Shown: positions 9,191-19,687, numbered from the stretch's first letter. The stretch is DNA of 64,000 bases from Pseudomonas koreensis (GCF_024169245.1 NZ_JALJWP010000001.1:1178001-1242000); one strand, 5' to 3'. Numbers and translations: made by a program. Notes: generated from the sequence alone by a model not told the origin.

Positions 9191-10489
9191 TCAGCGGCCT
9201 CTTTTCCAGAGCCACGCCCCTACCACCATCCCCATCGCGCACAACACCGCCACATAGTAAGCCGGCCCCATCGCGCTTTCCTTCAGCAGCAGACTCACCA
9301 CCATCGGCGTCAAGCCACCGAAGATTGCGTACGCGACGTTGTAGGAAAACGACAACCCGCTGAATCGCACCACCGGCGGGAACGCCTTGACCATTACGTA
9401 CGGCACCGCGCCGATGGTGCCGACCAGCAAACCGGTCAGTGCGTAAAACGGGAACAGCCAGTTCGGGTGGTCGGCGAGGCTGTGGTAGAAAGTCCAGGAG
9501 CTGATCAGCAGGCCCAGGCAACCGAACACGAATACGCGACCGGCGCCGAAGCGGTCGGCCAGTGCGCCGGCGCCAATGCAGCCGAGGCTGAGAAAGACGA
9601 TCGCCAGGCTGTTGGCTTGCAGCGCCGTGGTTGGCGAGAAGTGGTAGACCGTTTGCAGCACGGTCGGAGTCATCAGAATCACTACGACGACGCCGGCCGA
9701 GAGCAACCAGGTCAGCAGCATCGAGATGGCGATGGCGCCGCGGTGGTCACGCAGTACCGCGCGCAGCGGCACTTCTTCGGCCAGTGCCTTGCGCAGTTGC
9801 AGTTCGGCGAATACCGGGGTTTCGTGCAGCCAGCGGCGCAGATACACCGAGAACAGGCCGAACACGCCGCCAAGCAGGAACGGGATCCGCCAGGCGTAAT
9901 CCGACACTTCGGCTGGCGTATAAATGCTGTTGATCGCCGTGGCGACCAGCGAGCCGAGGAGGATGCCGGCCGTCAGGCCGCTGGTGAGCGTGCCGCAGGC
10001 ATAACCGATGTGCTTTTGCGGTACGTGTTCGGAAACGAAGACCCACGCCCCCGGCACTTCACCGCCAATCGCCGCGCCCTGGATCACCCGCATCAGCAGC
10101 AACAGGATCGGCGCCCAGATGCCGATCTGCGCGTAGGTCGGCAGCAGGCCCATGATCAGGGTCGGCACGGCCATCATGAAAATGCTCAGGGTGAACATCT
10201 TCTTGCGCCCCAACAGGTCGCCGAAGTGCGCCATGACGATGCCGCCCAGCGGCCGCGCCAGATAGCCGGCAGCGAAAATGCCAAAGGTCTGCATCAAGCG
10301 CAGCCACTCGGGCATGTCGGCCGGGAAGAACAGCTTGCCGACCACGGTGGCGAAGAAAACGAAGATGATGAAATCGTAAAACTCCAGCGCCCCGCCAAGG
10401 GCGGACAGCGACAGAGTCTTGTAGTCGTTGCGGGTCAACGGTCGTGCGGGTTGCTCGGGCTGCGCGAGGCTCGAAGGCGCTGTGGTCAT
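9191..10489 (-). CDS. MFS transporter, metabolite:H+ symporter type
   Basis: This 432-residue, 12-helix major facilitator resembles the metabolite:proton symporter group (alpha-ketoglutarate, proline/betaine and citrate carriers). Seen in the sequence are the N-terminal GGALEFYDF segment typical of that group, the loop 2-3 motif AHFGDLLGRKKMF, and the helix-4/5 segment RVIQGAAIGGEVPGAWVFVSEH. The start was set at the ATG at 10489 (MTTAPSSLAQ); the upstream in-frame extension is not protein-like. A gene of this family follows pstS in P. aeruginosa. The substrate cannot be read from sequence; an organic acid is the likeliest. Confidence 0.85.
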   Translation of the reverse strand: MTTAPSSLAQPEQPARPLTRNDYKTLSLSALGGALEFYDFIIFVFFATVVGKLFFPADMPEWLRLMQTFGIFAAGYLARPLGGIVMAHFGDLLGRKKMFTLSIFMMAVPTLIMGLLPTYAQIGIWAPILLLLMRVIQGAAIGGEVPGAWVFVSEHVPQKHIGYACGTLTSGLTAGILLGSLVATAINSIYTPAEVSDYAWRIPFLLGGVFGLFSVYLRRWLHETPVFAELQLRKALAEEVPLRAVLRDHRGAIAISMLLTWLLSAGVVVVILMTPTVLQTVYHFSPTTALQANSLAIVFLSLGCIGAGALADRFGAGRVFVFGCLGLLISSWTFYHSLADHPNWLFPFYALTGLLVGTIGAVPYVMVKAFPPVVRFSGLSFSYNVAYAIFGGLTPMVVSLLLKESAMGPAYYVAVLCAMGMVVGAWLWKRGR

Positions 10490-10866
10490 GGCAAGGGCTT
10501 CTCTTATAGTCGAATCTGTCGCCACAACAACGCTGGCGGTGGCTTGGACAGGTTCGGCACCATAGCAAATTGTTCGAAAAAGCACATAGAGGTGCGTAAT
10601 TGACGGTCGAAATCAGAACCGGGTGGTCGTCGCGGGGTCTATCGACCGATATACTCGCCAACTGCGCAGGATTTGTAAGAGGTTACTGTGCGAAAACGTT
10701 GTTGGCCCGTCCTTTGCTCGGGATTTAGCCTTTTTCGCAGAGTTTCCCTTTAGGCGCCTGATGGAAAACGTGACGAACGCAGTGTGTTCGGTGTTGAATC
10801 GTTTTTCTTGAAGACGGCTACCACCCGCAATACCCACGAAGAGTCACGGGTCAGAGGCCCCTCGGC
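10490..10866. other. Non-coding gap between divergent MFS and thioesterase genes
   Basis: This 377-bp stretch separates divergent genes and must hold both promoters. A TATACT hexamer at 10650-10655 could be a -10 element towards the thioesterase, but no convincing -35 partner was found. A 62-codon ORF at 10623-10811 has no recognisable features and is not called. Confidence 0.5.
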
Positions 10867-11271
10867 ATGATAGAGCTCGAACAAGAAGATCCGATCCCAC
10901 AGGGCGACCTGGCCCTGCAAATCACCGCACTTCCGCGCGAAACCAACGGCTTTGGCGATATTTTCGGCGGCTGGCTGGTCGCGCAGATGGATCTGGCCGG
11001 CACCGCCATGGCCAGCCGTGTTGCCGGTGGCCGCGTCGCCACTGTTGCCATCGACCGCATGGCGTTTCTGGTGCCGGTCGCCGTCGGCGCGCAGTTGTCC
11101 TTTTATACCCAGACCCTGGAAATCGGCCGCAGCTCGATCCAGATGATGGTCGAAGTGTGGAGCGATGACCCACTGTCCAGCGAATGGCGCAAGGTCACCG
11201 AAGCGGTTTTCGTCTTCGTCGCCATCGACGGCAGCGGTCGCACCCGCTCGGTGCCGCCACGCGCGCGTTAA
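10867..11271 (+). CDS. Acyl-CoA thioesterase, YciA-like hotdog fold
   Basis: This 134-residue single hotdog-domain protein is expected to hydrolyse acyl-CoA thioesters to free acid and CoA in the cytoplasm. The segment NGFGDIFGGWLVAQMDLAGTAMA matches the family's G-x-x-F-G-G-W-L/x-x-x-D catalytic helix, and ATVAIDRMAFLVPV matches the following strand. It stands between the MFS transporter and the mutarotase and shows no obvious functional link with either. The ATG at 10867 gives the standard N-terminus of the family. A second protein of this kind occurs at 53392. Confidence 0.88.
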   Translation: MIELEQEDPIPQGDLALQITALPRETNGFGDIFGGWLVAQMDLAGTAMASRVAGGRVATVAIDRMAFLVPVAVGAQLSFYTQTLEIGRSSIQMMVEVWSDDPLSSEWRKVTEAVFVFVAIDGSGRTRSVPPRAR

Positions 11272-11328
11272 ACCTCGCGGCCGTTTTGCGGTCGATAGTC
11301 GTCCCCAGTGTCTGATCGAGAGTTGCCC

Positions 11329-12228
11329 ATGAACACGCCCAACGTTGAAGCCGTGAAACAGGATGAACTGAACTGCTGGCGCATCCGCCACGGCAAGGCC
11401 GAAGTGCTGGTGGCCCAGCAAGGCGCGCACATCCTCAGTTATCAGATCGACGGCCAGCCGCCGATCATCTGGCTCAACGACAAGGCCGAATTCAAGACCG
11501 GCAAAAGCATCCGCGCCGGTGTGCCGGTGTGCTGGCCGTGGTTCGGCAAATTCGAACGCAACCCGAGCAGCGTGCAGGCCATGTACACCGGCGAGCAACC
11601 TGCCCCCGCCCACGGTCTGGTGCGGGCGATGGACTGGGAATTGGGCAACATCGAATCAGAGGCTGACGGCATCAAGGTCGAGTTCAAGTTGCCCTACCCG
11701 GAAGGTGGCCTGCCGGGCTGGCCGCACGAAGTTGATCTGACCTTGACCCTGCATCTGGCGGATCAACTGCATTACAGCCTGACCAGCCATAACCGTGGTA
11801 CTGACACCGTCACACTGAGTCAGGCGCTGCACACCTATTTCGCCGTGAGTGACGTGCGCAATGTGCATGTCGACGGCGTGGCCGGTTTGAATTACATCGA
11901 GACCCTGGACGACTGGAACACCGCCAGCCAGAGCGGCGATCTGCATTTCAGCGGCGAGACCGATCGCATCTATCTCGACGCTCCGCCGCAGCTGAGCATC
12001 GTTGATCCGGCCTGGGAACGACGCATCGTGCTGACCTCTACCGGCTCGCGCACTGCCGTGATCTGGAACCCGTGGATCGACCGCGCCGCCGCGCTGCCCG
12101 ACATGGACAACGATGGCTGGCAGCGCATGCTGTGCATCGAGACGGCGAATGTGATGGATGATCTGGTGACCCTGGCGCCGGGTGCGCGCCATACGATGGG
12201 TGTTAGCGTCGCCAGCAAACCGCTTTAA
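11329..12228 (+). CDS. D-hexose-6-phosphate mutarotase (YeaD-like)
   Basis: This 299-residue protein of the aldose epimerase superfamily probably interconverts the alpha and beta anomers of glucose 6-phosphate or a related hexose phosphate. Family features visible are GQPPIIWLNDKA near the N-terminus, the active-site region PAPAHGLVRAMDW, the ALHTYFAVSDV segment with its catalytic-type His, and VIWNPWID near the C-terminus. The ATG at 11329 was chosen over an upstream GTG at 11308. It is followed by a REP-type inverted repeat and may end its transcription unit. Confidence 0.9.
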   Translation: MNTPNVEAVKQDELNCWRIRHGKAEVLVAQQGAHILSYQIDGQPPIIWLNDKAEFKTGKSIRAGVPVCWPWFGKFERNPSSVQAMYTGEQPAPAHGLVRAMDWELGNIESEADGIKVEFKLPYPEGGLPGWPHEVDLTLTLHLADQLHYSLTSHNRGTDTVTLSQALHTYFAVSDVRNVHVDGVAGLNYIETLDDWNTASQSGDLHFSGETDRIYLDAPPQLSIVDPAWERRIVLTSTGSRTAVIWNPWIDRAAALPDMDNDGWQRMLCIETANVMDDLVTLAPGARHTMGVSVASKPL

Positions 12229-12232
12229 GATC

Positions 12233-12310
12233 AAAAGATCGCAGCCTTCGGCAGCTCCTACATTTGGAATGCATTTTCCATGTAGGAGCTGCCGAAGGCT
12301 GCGATCTTTT
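12233..12310. repeat. Inverted REP pair, second REP class
   Basis: AAAGATCGCAGCCTTCGGCA opens and its exact inverse (TGCCGAAGGCTGCGATCTTT) closes a roughly 78-bp hairpin with a short AT-rich loop. The same element recurs at 43224-43297, and a half copy lies at 55425-55455. It shares the terminal TGTAGGAG with the main REP class of the window but has a different stem. Confidence 0.9.
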
Positions 12311-12313
12311 GCT

Positions 12314-12850
12314 TTAAAGGTCAGCCTCCTCCACTACCCGCACCTTCTCCGCTTCCAGCGCATAGGCCGCATCCGCCAGGTCATTACTGACCTTTTCGAT
12401 TTTCAGCGTGCCGGTCACCCAGAGCGGTGTATAGATGTCGTCGAGCTTCAAACCTTTCGGATACCGCACCAGCACCAGTTGATTCGGCGGCGGTGGCGGC
12501 ACGTGGATGCAGGCGCCCGGATACGGCACGAGGAAGAACAGCGTGCTGCGGCCCTTGGCATCGGATTCCAGCGGCACCGGGTACCCGCCGATGCGAATGT
12601 GCTTGTCGTTCATCGACGCCACGGTTTTCGTCGAATACATCACCGCCGGCAGACCTTTGGCCTGCTTCATCCCGCCCTTCTCGGTGAAGGTGCCAGTGGC
12701 CTCGGGGGAGTTGTGGTCGATTTCCGGCATGGCCTCGAGGGCCTTCTGGTCCGACTTGGGCATCAGTTCCAGCCAGTCGGTTTCCGGCAGTTCGCCGGCG
12801 TGGGCGAGATAGCTGCCCAGCAAGAGGAGAGTCAACAAAAGACGGCGCAT
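12314..12850 (-). CDS. DUF3299 family exported protein
   Basis: This 178-residue protein starts at the ATG at 12850 with a signal peptide (MRRLLLTLLLLGSYLAHA, cleavage before GELPETDW). The mature part contains the YPVPLESDAKGRSTLFFLVPYPGACIHVPPPPPNQ block typical of DUF3299, in which a Cys-His pair (GACIH) is conserved. These periplasmic or lipid-exposed proteins have no assigned reaction. It is transcribed away from the mutarotase and towards a REP pair. A longer in-frame start at 12895 would hide the signal peptide and was rejected. Confidence 0.8.
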   Translation of the reverse strand: MRRLLLTLLLLGSYLAHAGELPETDWLELMPKSDQKALEAMPEIDHNSPEATGTFTEKGGMKQAKGLPAVMYSTKTVASMNDKHIRIGGYPVPLESDAKGRSTLFFLVPYPGACIHVPPPPPNQLVLVRYPKGLKLDDIYTPLWVTGTLKIEKVSNDLADAAYALEAEKVRVVEEADL

Positions 12851-12942
12851 GAAGTGCTCGGCAGGCAAAGGAATGAACGGTGAGTTGCCGCGCATTCTAG
12901 CTCTCCCGGCCGCGATGGCCGAGAGGGCTTTGTCGCTTTCGA

Positions 12943-13188
12943 TCAGTTCTTTTTGATCAGACCGTAGATCACCAGCAACACGACAGCGCCAACCAGTGCG
13001 CCGAGGAATCCCGCGCCCTCGCCCGCCTGATAGATGCCCAGAGCCTGGCCGCCGTAGGTGGCTGCCAGCGAACCGCCGATACCGAGCAGGATGGTCATGA
13101 TCCAGCCCATGCTGTCATCGCCCGGTTTCAGGAACCGAGCCAGCAGGCCGACGATCAAGCCGATAAAGATGGTTCCGATAATTCCCAT
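12943..13188 (-). CDS. GlsB/YeaQ/YmgE family stress-associated membrane protein
   Basis: This 81-residue, glycine-rich integral membrane protein begins MGIIGTIFIGLIVGLLARFLKPGDD and has three predicted membrane segments. The conserved pieces of the transglycosylase-associated (YeaQ/YmgE) family are visible: GLLARFLKPG and WIMTILLGIGGSLAATYGG. The function of the family is unknown; expression is usually tied to envelope or general stress. The ATG at 13188 with an upstream GGGA-type ribosome site was preferred over a long in-frame extension to 13290. Confidence 0.88.
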   Translation of the reverse strand: MGIIGTIFIGLIVGLLARFLKPGDDSMGWIMTILLGIGGSLAATYGGQALGIYQAGEGAGFLGALVGAVVLLVIYGLIKKN

Positions 13189-13300
13189 GGCATTTCCCTC
13201 TGATTTGGTAGATATGCGAAAGCCTAGACAGACTTTGGCATCCTGCCATGAGAGAACGGCGGCCCTTGAATGGTTCCGCCGCTGCCACATGAAACCGCTT

Positions 13301-14383
13301 TTACTCGGCGATCAGCGCTTCGACCTTGATGATCTGCGCTTGCAGCGTGGCCATGTCGGCGCAACGCAGGTTGGCGTGGCCGACCTTGCGTCCGGCCTTG
13401 AAAGCTTTGCCGTAGTGATGCAGATGGCAGTCTTCGATGGCGATGACTTTTTCCACCGGCGGCACTACGCCGATGAAGTTGAGCATCGCGCTCTCGCCGA
13501 CCTTGGCGGTCGAACCCAGCGGCAGGCCGGCCACGGCACGCAGGTGGTTTTCGAACTGGCTGCACTCGGCGCCTTCGGTGGTCCAGTGGCCGGAGTTGTG
13601 CACGCGCGGGGCGATTTCGTTGGCTTTCAGGCCACCGTCGACTTCAAAGAACTCGAAAGCCATCACGCCGACGTAGTCGAGGTGCTTGAGCACACGGCTG
13701 GAATAATCTTCCGCCAGCGCCTGCAACGGGTGATCGGTGCTGGCCACCGACAGCTTGAGGATGCCGCTGTCGTGGGTGTTGTGCACCAGTGGATAGAACT
13801 TCGTTTCGCCATCGCGGGCACGCACGGCGATCAGCGACACTTCGCCGGTGAACGGCACGAAGCCTTCCAGCAGGCAGGCGACGCTACCCAGTTCGGCGAA
13901 AGTGCCCGCCACGTCTTCAGGTTTGCGCAGGACTTTCTGGCCCTTGCCGTCGTAACCCAGGGTGCGGGTTTTCAGCACGGCCGGCAGACCGATGGAAGCG
14001 ACGGCGGCTTCCAGATCGGCTTGCGACTGGATGTCGGCGAAGGCCGGGGTCGGAATGCCGAGGTCCTTGAACATGCTTTTTTCGAACCAGCGGTCACGAG
14101 CAATGCGCAGGGCTTCGGCGCTCGGGTAGACCGGCACGAATTGCGAAAGAAACGCCACGGTTTCGGCCGGGACGCTTTCGAATTCGAAGGTCACCAGATC
14201 GACTTCATCGGCCAGTTGGCGCAGATGATCCTGATCGCCGTAATCGGCCCGCAGGTGTTCGCCCAGTGCGGCCGCACAGGCGTCCGGCGCAGGGTCGAGA
14301 AAAGCGAAGTTCATCCCCAGCGGAGTGCCCGCCAGGGCCAACATGCGACCCAACTGGCCGCCACCGATTACACCGATCTTCAT
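13301..14383 (-). CDS. purK: 5-(carboxyamino)imidazole ribonucleotide synthase PurK
   Basis: PurK uses ATP and bicarbonate to carboxylate AIR to N5-CAIR in purine synthesis. The 360-residue protein has the family N-terminus MKIGVIGGGQLGRMLALAG and an ATP-grasp fold with LKTRTLGYDGKGQKVLR and, near the C-terminus, NEIAPRVHNSGHWT. The start at 14383 follows from this N-terminus. It lies 10 bp after purE on the minus strand, so the two successive enzymes are made from one transcript, as in most proteobacteria. Confidence 0.97.
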   Translation of the reverse strand: MKIGVIGGGQLGRMLALAGTPLGMNFAFLDPAPDACAAALGEHLRADYGDQDHLRQLADEVDLVTFEFESVPAETVAFLSQFVPVYPSAEALRIARDRWFEKSMFKDLGIPTPAFADIQSQADLEAAVASIGLPAVLKTRTLGYDGKGQKVLRKPEDVAGTFAELGSVACLLEGFVPFTGEVSLIAVRARDGETKFYPLVHNTHDSGILKLSVASTDHPLQALAEDYSSRVLKHLDYVGVMAFEFFEVDGGLKANEIAPRVHNSGHWTTEGAECSQFENHLRAVAGLPLGSTAKVGESAMLNFIGVVPPVEKVIAIEDCHLHHYGKAFKAGRKVGHANLRCADMATLQAQIIKVEALIAE

Positions 14384-14393
14384 CTCAACAACC

Positions 14394-14885
14394 TCAGGCA
14401 ATACGTGGGTCTGGATTGTCCAGGACGCTGTCTGTCTGCTCGGCACGGAAGGTTTTCAGTACCGCGTGGAACTGCGGGTGCTTGGCGCCAAGGATGCTCG
14501 CCGAGAGCAGGGCTGCGTTGATCGCGCCAGCCTTGCCGATGGCCAGGGTAGCGACCGGAATGCCCGCTGGCATCTGCACGATCGACAGCAGCGAATCGAC
14601 GCCCGAGAGCATCGCCGATTGCACGGGCACGCCCAGCACCGGCAGGTGCGTCTTGGCCGCACACATGCCTGGCAGGTGGGCTGCGCCACCGGCACCGGCG
14701 ATGATCACCTCGATGCCGCGGCTTTCAGCCTCTTCGGCGTACTGGAACAGCAGATCCGGGGTGCGGTGGGCGGAAACCACCTTGACCTCGTACGGGATGC
14801 CGAGCTTTTCCAGCATATCGGCGGTGTGGCTAAGGGTGGACCAATCGGACTTGGAGCCCATGATCACGCCAACCAGTGCACTCAT
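14394..14885 (-). CDS. purE: N5-carboxyaminoimidazole ribonucleotide mutase PurE
   Basis: PurE converts N5-CAIR to CAIR, the step after PurK. The 163-residue protein begins [20 protein letters not shown], containing the class I PurE substrate loop GSKSDW, and continues with SAHRTPD and [13 protein letters not shown], all active-site segments. Length and motifs are standard. It is promoter-proximal in purE-purK. Its leader holds an 11-bp hairpin followed by a T-rich tract on the coding strand (see 14924-14958). Confidence 0.97.
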   Translation of the reverse strand: MSALVGVIMGSKSDWSTLSHTADMLEKLGIPYEVKVVSAHRTPDLLFQYAEEAESRGIEVIIAGAGGAAHLPGMCAAKTHLPVLGVPVQSAMLSGVDSLLSIVQMPAGIPVATLAIGKAGAINAALLSASILGAKHPQFHAVLKTFRAEQTDSVLDNPDPRIA

Positions 14886-14923
14886 CGTCGCGCCTCTTCT
14901 CTCTGGAGCGCCCGCAGGCGCGT

Positions 14924-14958
14924 CATAAAACAACAAGCCACGCAGGTTGCGTGGCTTG
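14924..14958 (-). promoter_or_regulatory. Terminator-like hairpin in the purE leader
   Basis: A perfect 11-bp stem (CAAGCCACGCA / TGCGTGGCTTG, 3-nt loop) is followed on the minus strand by TTGTTTTAT and lies about 40 bp before the purE start. It looks like an attenuator or a leaky terminator between the promoter and purEK. No leader peptide or riboswitch fold was recognised. Confidence 0.55.
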
Positions 14959-15112
14959 ATTGTACGAAAAATGGCCGGACGTGCCGGCCGAAGGCCGCGC
15001 AGTATACCGCAAAGAAGGCAATAAACAGCCCCCGAAACGACCATCTGTCAAATGAGCGAAAGGCCCGGTTTTATTGACTTGAAGGTCAGCACAGACACAC
15101 CACAAATTCCAT

Positions 15113-15202
15113 TGTGGGAGCGCGCCTGCTCGCGAAGAGGGAGTATCAGTCAGCATTTATGTTGTCTGACACACCGCTTTCGCGAGCAGGCTCGCTCCCA
15201 CA
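15113..15202. repeat. REPIN between purE and the LysR gene
   Basis: TGTGGGAGCGCGCCTGCTCG and the inverse unit ending in CTCGCTCCCACA are separated by about 45 bp. It lies between a gene start (purE) and a gene end (LysR). Confidence 0.88.
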
Positions 15203-15217
15203 GGGCTGCGGGTGTGT

Positions 15218-16126
15218 TCAAGAGTTTTGTGCAGCGCCGCCTTCGAGCTTGCGCCAAAGCAGACGGACGTTGGCCTTGCGCACCAGGGCGCAGCGGTACA
15301 GGCGGATCTCCAGCGGCACATGCCACTGCGGGCCGCCGCACACCACCAGCTCACCGCGGGCCAGTTCGGCGCGTACGCTCAGCTGCGGCACCCAAGCGAT
15401 ACCGAGGCCTTCCAGCGCCATGCTCTTCAGGCTGTCGGCCATGGCGGTTTCGTAGATCGTGGTGAAGCGCAACTGGCGCTGGCGCAGCAAGCCGTTCACT
15501 GAACGACCGAGAAACGCCCCAGCGCTGTAAGCCAGCAACGGCACGCTCGCCTCGCCTTCCAGATCGAACAACGGCTTGCCATCCAGATCCGCTGCGCACA
15601 CCGGCAGCATCTCGGTCTGGCCCAAGTGCAGCGAGGGGAAGATTTCCGGGTCCATCTGCATCGCCGAATCCGGGTCGTAGAACGCCAGCATCAGATCGCA
15701 GCCACCTTCGCGCAGCGCATGCACGGCGTCGCCAACGTTGGTTGCCACCAGCCGCGTGGCGATGTTCAGTCCTTCGTTGCGCAACTGGGCGATCCAGCGC
15801 GGGAAAAAGCCCAGGGCCAGCGAGTGCGCCGCCGCGACTTGCATCACCTCGCCCTGCCCGCCTTCCAGATGATGCAGATGGCGCAGCACTTCACCGAGCT
15901 GTTCGACCACCGTGCGCGCAGTCACCAGAAACAACTGCCCCGCCGCCGTCAGTTCGACCGGCGTGCGCGAGCGATTGACCAGGGTCAGCCCCAGCGCCGC
16001 TTCGAGGCTGCGGATCCGCCGACTGAACGCCGGCTGGGTCACGAAGCGCCGTTCGGCCGCCTGCGAGAAGCTGCGAGTGGCGGCCAGGGCACTGAAGTCC
16101 TCGAGCCATTTGCTTTCCAGATTCAT
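15218..16126 (-). CDS. LysR family transcriptional regulator, divergent from aspA
   Basis: This 302-residue LysR protein has the N-terminal winged helix-turn-helix (FSALAATRSFSQAAERRFVTQPAFSRRIRSLE) and a substrate-binding effector domain. The ATG at 16126 (MNLESKWLEDF) was chosen over an upstream extension. It is transcribed divergently from aspA with a 180-bp intergenic region, the usual arrangement for a LysR regulator and its target; the same pair is adjacent in P. aeruginosa. Control of aspartase in response to an amino or organic acid is therefore likely, but the effector is unknown. Confidence 0.87.
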   Translation of the reverse strand: MNLESKWLEDFSALAATRSFSQAAERRFVTQPAFSRRIRSLEAALGLTLVNRSRTPVELTAAGQLFLVTARTVVEQLGEVLRHLHHLEGGQGEVMQVAAAHSLALGFFPRWIAQLRNEGLNIATRLVATNVGDAVHALREGGCDLMLAFYDPDSAMQMDPEIFPSLHLGQTEMLPVCAADLDGKPLFDLEGEASVPLLAYSAGAFLGRSVNGLLRQRQLRFTTIYETAMADSLKSMALEGLGIAWVPQLSVRAELARGELVVCGGPQWHVPLEIRLYRCALVRKANVRLLWRKLEGGAAQNS

Positions 16127-16306
16127 CACGTCCTCCCGGGCACGCACCAAAACAGGTCACACGTCTGCCGCACAGACGGCGTCACATGGGCATTATGCCG
16201 AATGTGCATAGGGCAGTGCTGAACAGCATTGGCCCAAAAATCCCCACAAGCCTAGCATTCGCAGCGTTCCGGCACAGACCGGGTCCTTATCGAGATGATT
16301 TCTATC

Positions 16307-17731
<1,425 letters not shown>

Positions 17732-17793
17732 GCCGACGCGAACTTGCAGCACCGCTCACCAGGTCGAGGGACTAGACACCTCTCACCTTTTGA

Positions 17794-17828
17794 GGGCTTG
17801 GGGATTTTGTCCCCGAGCCCTTTTTTTT
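17794..17828 (+). terminator. Intrinsic terminator of aspA
   Basis: An 11-bp stem (GGGCTTGGGGA / TCCCCGAGCCC, loop TTTTG) is followed directly by eight T residues. Confidence 0.93.
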
Positions 17829-17853
17829 AACTGTTTGAAGGACAAACGTCTTC

Positions 17854-17941
17854 TGTAGGAGTGAGCCTGCTCGCGATGAACGATGACGCGGTGTGCCATT
17901 AGAACCGCAGCGCCTGCATCGCGAGCAGGCTCACTCCTACA
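17854..17941. repeat. REPIN after aspA
   Basis: TGTAGGAGTGAGCCTGCTCG and the inverse copy ending CTCACTCCTACA are separated by about 40 bp. This is the TAGGAGTGAG variant of the main REP class. Confidence 0.9.
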
Positions 17942-18229
17942 AAAGCCCGGCGCCGGTAACGCCGGGTGCTTCAACGCTTCGTTTCGTCGCTTGCACCACT
18001 ACCGTGCAGACGGGCGCGCCACTGATCGGTATAGTGCCGCCCCTCTTCGCGTGAGCGGTCGTCGGGAACGAGGCCATAACCCATGCGAAACCCGAACTAA
18101 TAACAAAACCCGCGATATGGATCCGGGACGAAACCTTCGCCTCACCCGTCGTGCCGCGCGCAGACCGGTGTAACACGATGTTTCTCCGATCCAGCATTTG
18201 CACCCACAAAAAACAGCGAGGAAAAATCC
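17942..18229. other. Leader region of the alanine/glycine symporter gene
   Basis: About 290 bp without a credible gene precede the symporter. It ends in a good ribosome site (GAGGA, 8 bp before the ATG). The stretch was checked for a glycine-riboswitch-like pattern, which some homologues carry, and none was recognised. Confidence 0.4.
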
Positions 18230-19678
18230 ATGCTCGAAGTCATCAACGACTTCCTCTCAGGGAAAGTACTGATCGTGCTCATTGTCGGGCTCGGTAGCTA
18301 CTTCACGATTCGCTCGCGTTTCGTTCAACTGCGTCATTTCTTCCACATGTTCGCGGTGTTCCGCGACAGCCTCAAAGGCAGCGCCGGGCAACTCAGCTCG
18401 TTCCAGGCCTTGATGCTCAGCCTCGCCGGCCGCGTCGGTGCGGGCAACATCGCCGGTGTCGGCATCGCCGTGACCCTCGGTGGTCCGGGTGCGGTGTTCT
18501 GGATGTGGGTGACCGCACTGGTCGGCATGTCCAGCAGCTTCTTCGAGTGCACCCTGGCCCAGGTCTACAAGCGCGCCGATGGCGACGGCCTGTACCGTGG
18601 CGGTCCGGCCTACTACATCCAGCACGGGCTCAAGCTCAAAGGCATGGCGATAGTGTTCTCCGTTCTGCTGCTGGTCACCTACGGTTTCGCCTTCATCGGC
18701 CTGCAGTCCTACACCGTGACCCACTCGCTGCAGAACGCCTTCGACTTCGATCCGCGCCACACCGGGATCGTCCTGGCGGTGCTGTTGGCCATCACCTTTA
18801 TCGGCGGCATCAAGCGCATCGCTTCGGTCTCCGACCTGCTGGTACCGATCAAGACCCTGGCCTACATCGGCGTGACCCTGTACGTGATCGGCACCCAGAT
18901 CGAACATGTGCCGTCCATGCTGGAAACCATTTTCAAGAGCGCCTTCGGCCTCGACCCGGCCTTTGCCGGTCTGCTCGGCAGCGCGATTGTCATGGGCGTG
19001 AAGCGTGGCGTGTTCGCCAACGAAGCGGGTCTGGGCAGTGCGCCGAACGTCGCTGCCGTGGCCGCCGTGAAGCACCCGGGCGCGCAGGGCGTGGTCCAGG
19101 CTTTCAGCGTGTTCCTCGACACCTTTGTGATCTGCACCTGCACCGCACTGCTGATCCTGCTGTCGGGCTTCTACACCCCGGGCTTCGAAGGTGACGGCAT
19201 CGTGCTGACCCAGAACTCGCTGGCTGCCGTGGTGGGTGACTGGGGTCGCATGTTCGTCAGCGTCGCGCTGTCGCTGTTCGTCTTCACCTGCATCCTCTAC
19301 AACTACTACCTGGGCGAGAACAGCTTGCAGTTCCTCAGCCGCAACCGCGCGCTGCTGATGCTTTTCCGTGGCCTGGTGCTCGCGCTGGTGGTGTGGGGTT
19401 CGATGCAGGACCTGACGACGGTGTTCGCCTTCGCCGACATCACCATGACCTGCCTGGCGTTCGTCAACCTCGTGGCCTTGGCCATGCTGTTCAAGGTCGG
19501 CCTGCGCGTGATGCGCGACTACGACGAGCAGCGCCGCGCCGGCGTCAAACAGCCAGTATTTGATTCGAGCAAATTCGCCGATCTGGATCTGGATCGCAAC
19601 GCCTGGCCGGTGAACCCGCCAGCAGCGGCGGGCCAGACTGAAACTGCGCCGCAAGGCGTACCTGCAGCGCAACGCTGA
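18230..19678 (+). CDS. Alanine/glycine:cation symporter (AGCS family)
   Basis: This 482-residue inner-membrane carrier belongs to the sodium/proton-coupled alanine/glycine symporter family. Family segments include LSLAGRVGAGNIAGVGIAV, the FWMWVTALVGMSSSFFEC stretch, YRGGPAYYIQ and VFANEAGLGSAPNVAAVA. About ten membrane helices can be counted. The last 40 residues are hydrophilic. It probably imports D/L-alanine or glycine. It stands alone between two REPINs and is followed by a 10-bp GC-rich hairpin. The neighbouring asparaginase and aspartase suggest a local theme of amino-acid use. Confidence 0.9.
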   Translation: MLEVINDFLSGKVLIVLIVGLGSYFTIRSRFVQLRHFFHMFAVFRDSLKGSAGQLSSFQALMLSLAGRVGAGNIAGVGIAVTLGGPGAVFWMWVTALVGMSSSFFECTLAQVYKRADGDGLYRGGPAYYIQHGLKLKGMAIVFSVLLLVTYGFAFIGLQSYTVTHSLQNAFDFDPRHTGIVLAVLLAITFIGGIKRIASVSDLLVPIKTLAYIGVTLYVIGTQIEHVPSMLETIFKSAFGLDPAFAGLLGSAIVMGVKRGVFANEAGLGSAPNVAAVAAVKHPGAQGVVQAFSVFLDTFVICTCTALLILLSGFYTPGFEGDGIVLTQNSLAAVVGDWGRMFVSVALSLFVFTCILYNYYLGENSLQFLSRNRALLMLFRGLVLALVVWGSMQDLTTVFAFADITMTCLAFVNLVALAMLFKVGLRVMRDYDEQRRAGVKQPVFDSSKFADLDLDRNAWPVNPPAAAGQTETAPQGVPAAQR

Positions 19679-19687
19679 CAGGTGGAT

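Noticed and set aside
10623..10811. 62-codon frame in the MFS-thioesterase gap
   Set aside because: No convincing ribosome site, motif or remembered homologue; left as non-coding.
13058..14521. 487-codon plus-strand frame across purK
   Set aside because: It is antisense to purK and partly purE, with no ribosome site or motif.
15113..15202. Possible CRISPR-like repeat spacing
   Set aside because: The repeats are inverted pairs dispersed over the window, not direct repeats with regular spacers; they are REPINs.
17942..18229. Possible glycine riboswitch before the symporter
   Set aside because: No conserved riboswitch core was recognised in the leader.
18257..19672. 471-codon minus-strand frame under the symporter gene
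   Set aside because: It is a shadow of a clear AGCS symporter; the translation is His/Gln/Glu-rich without any family pattern.
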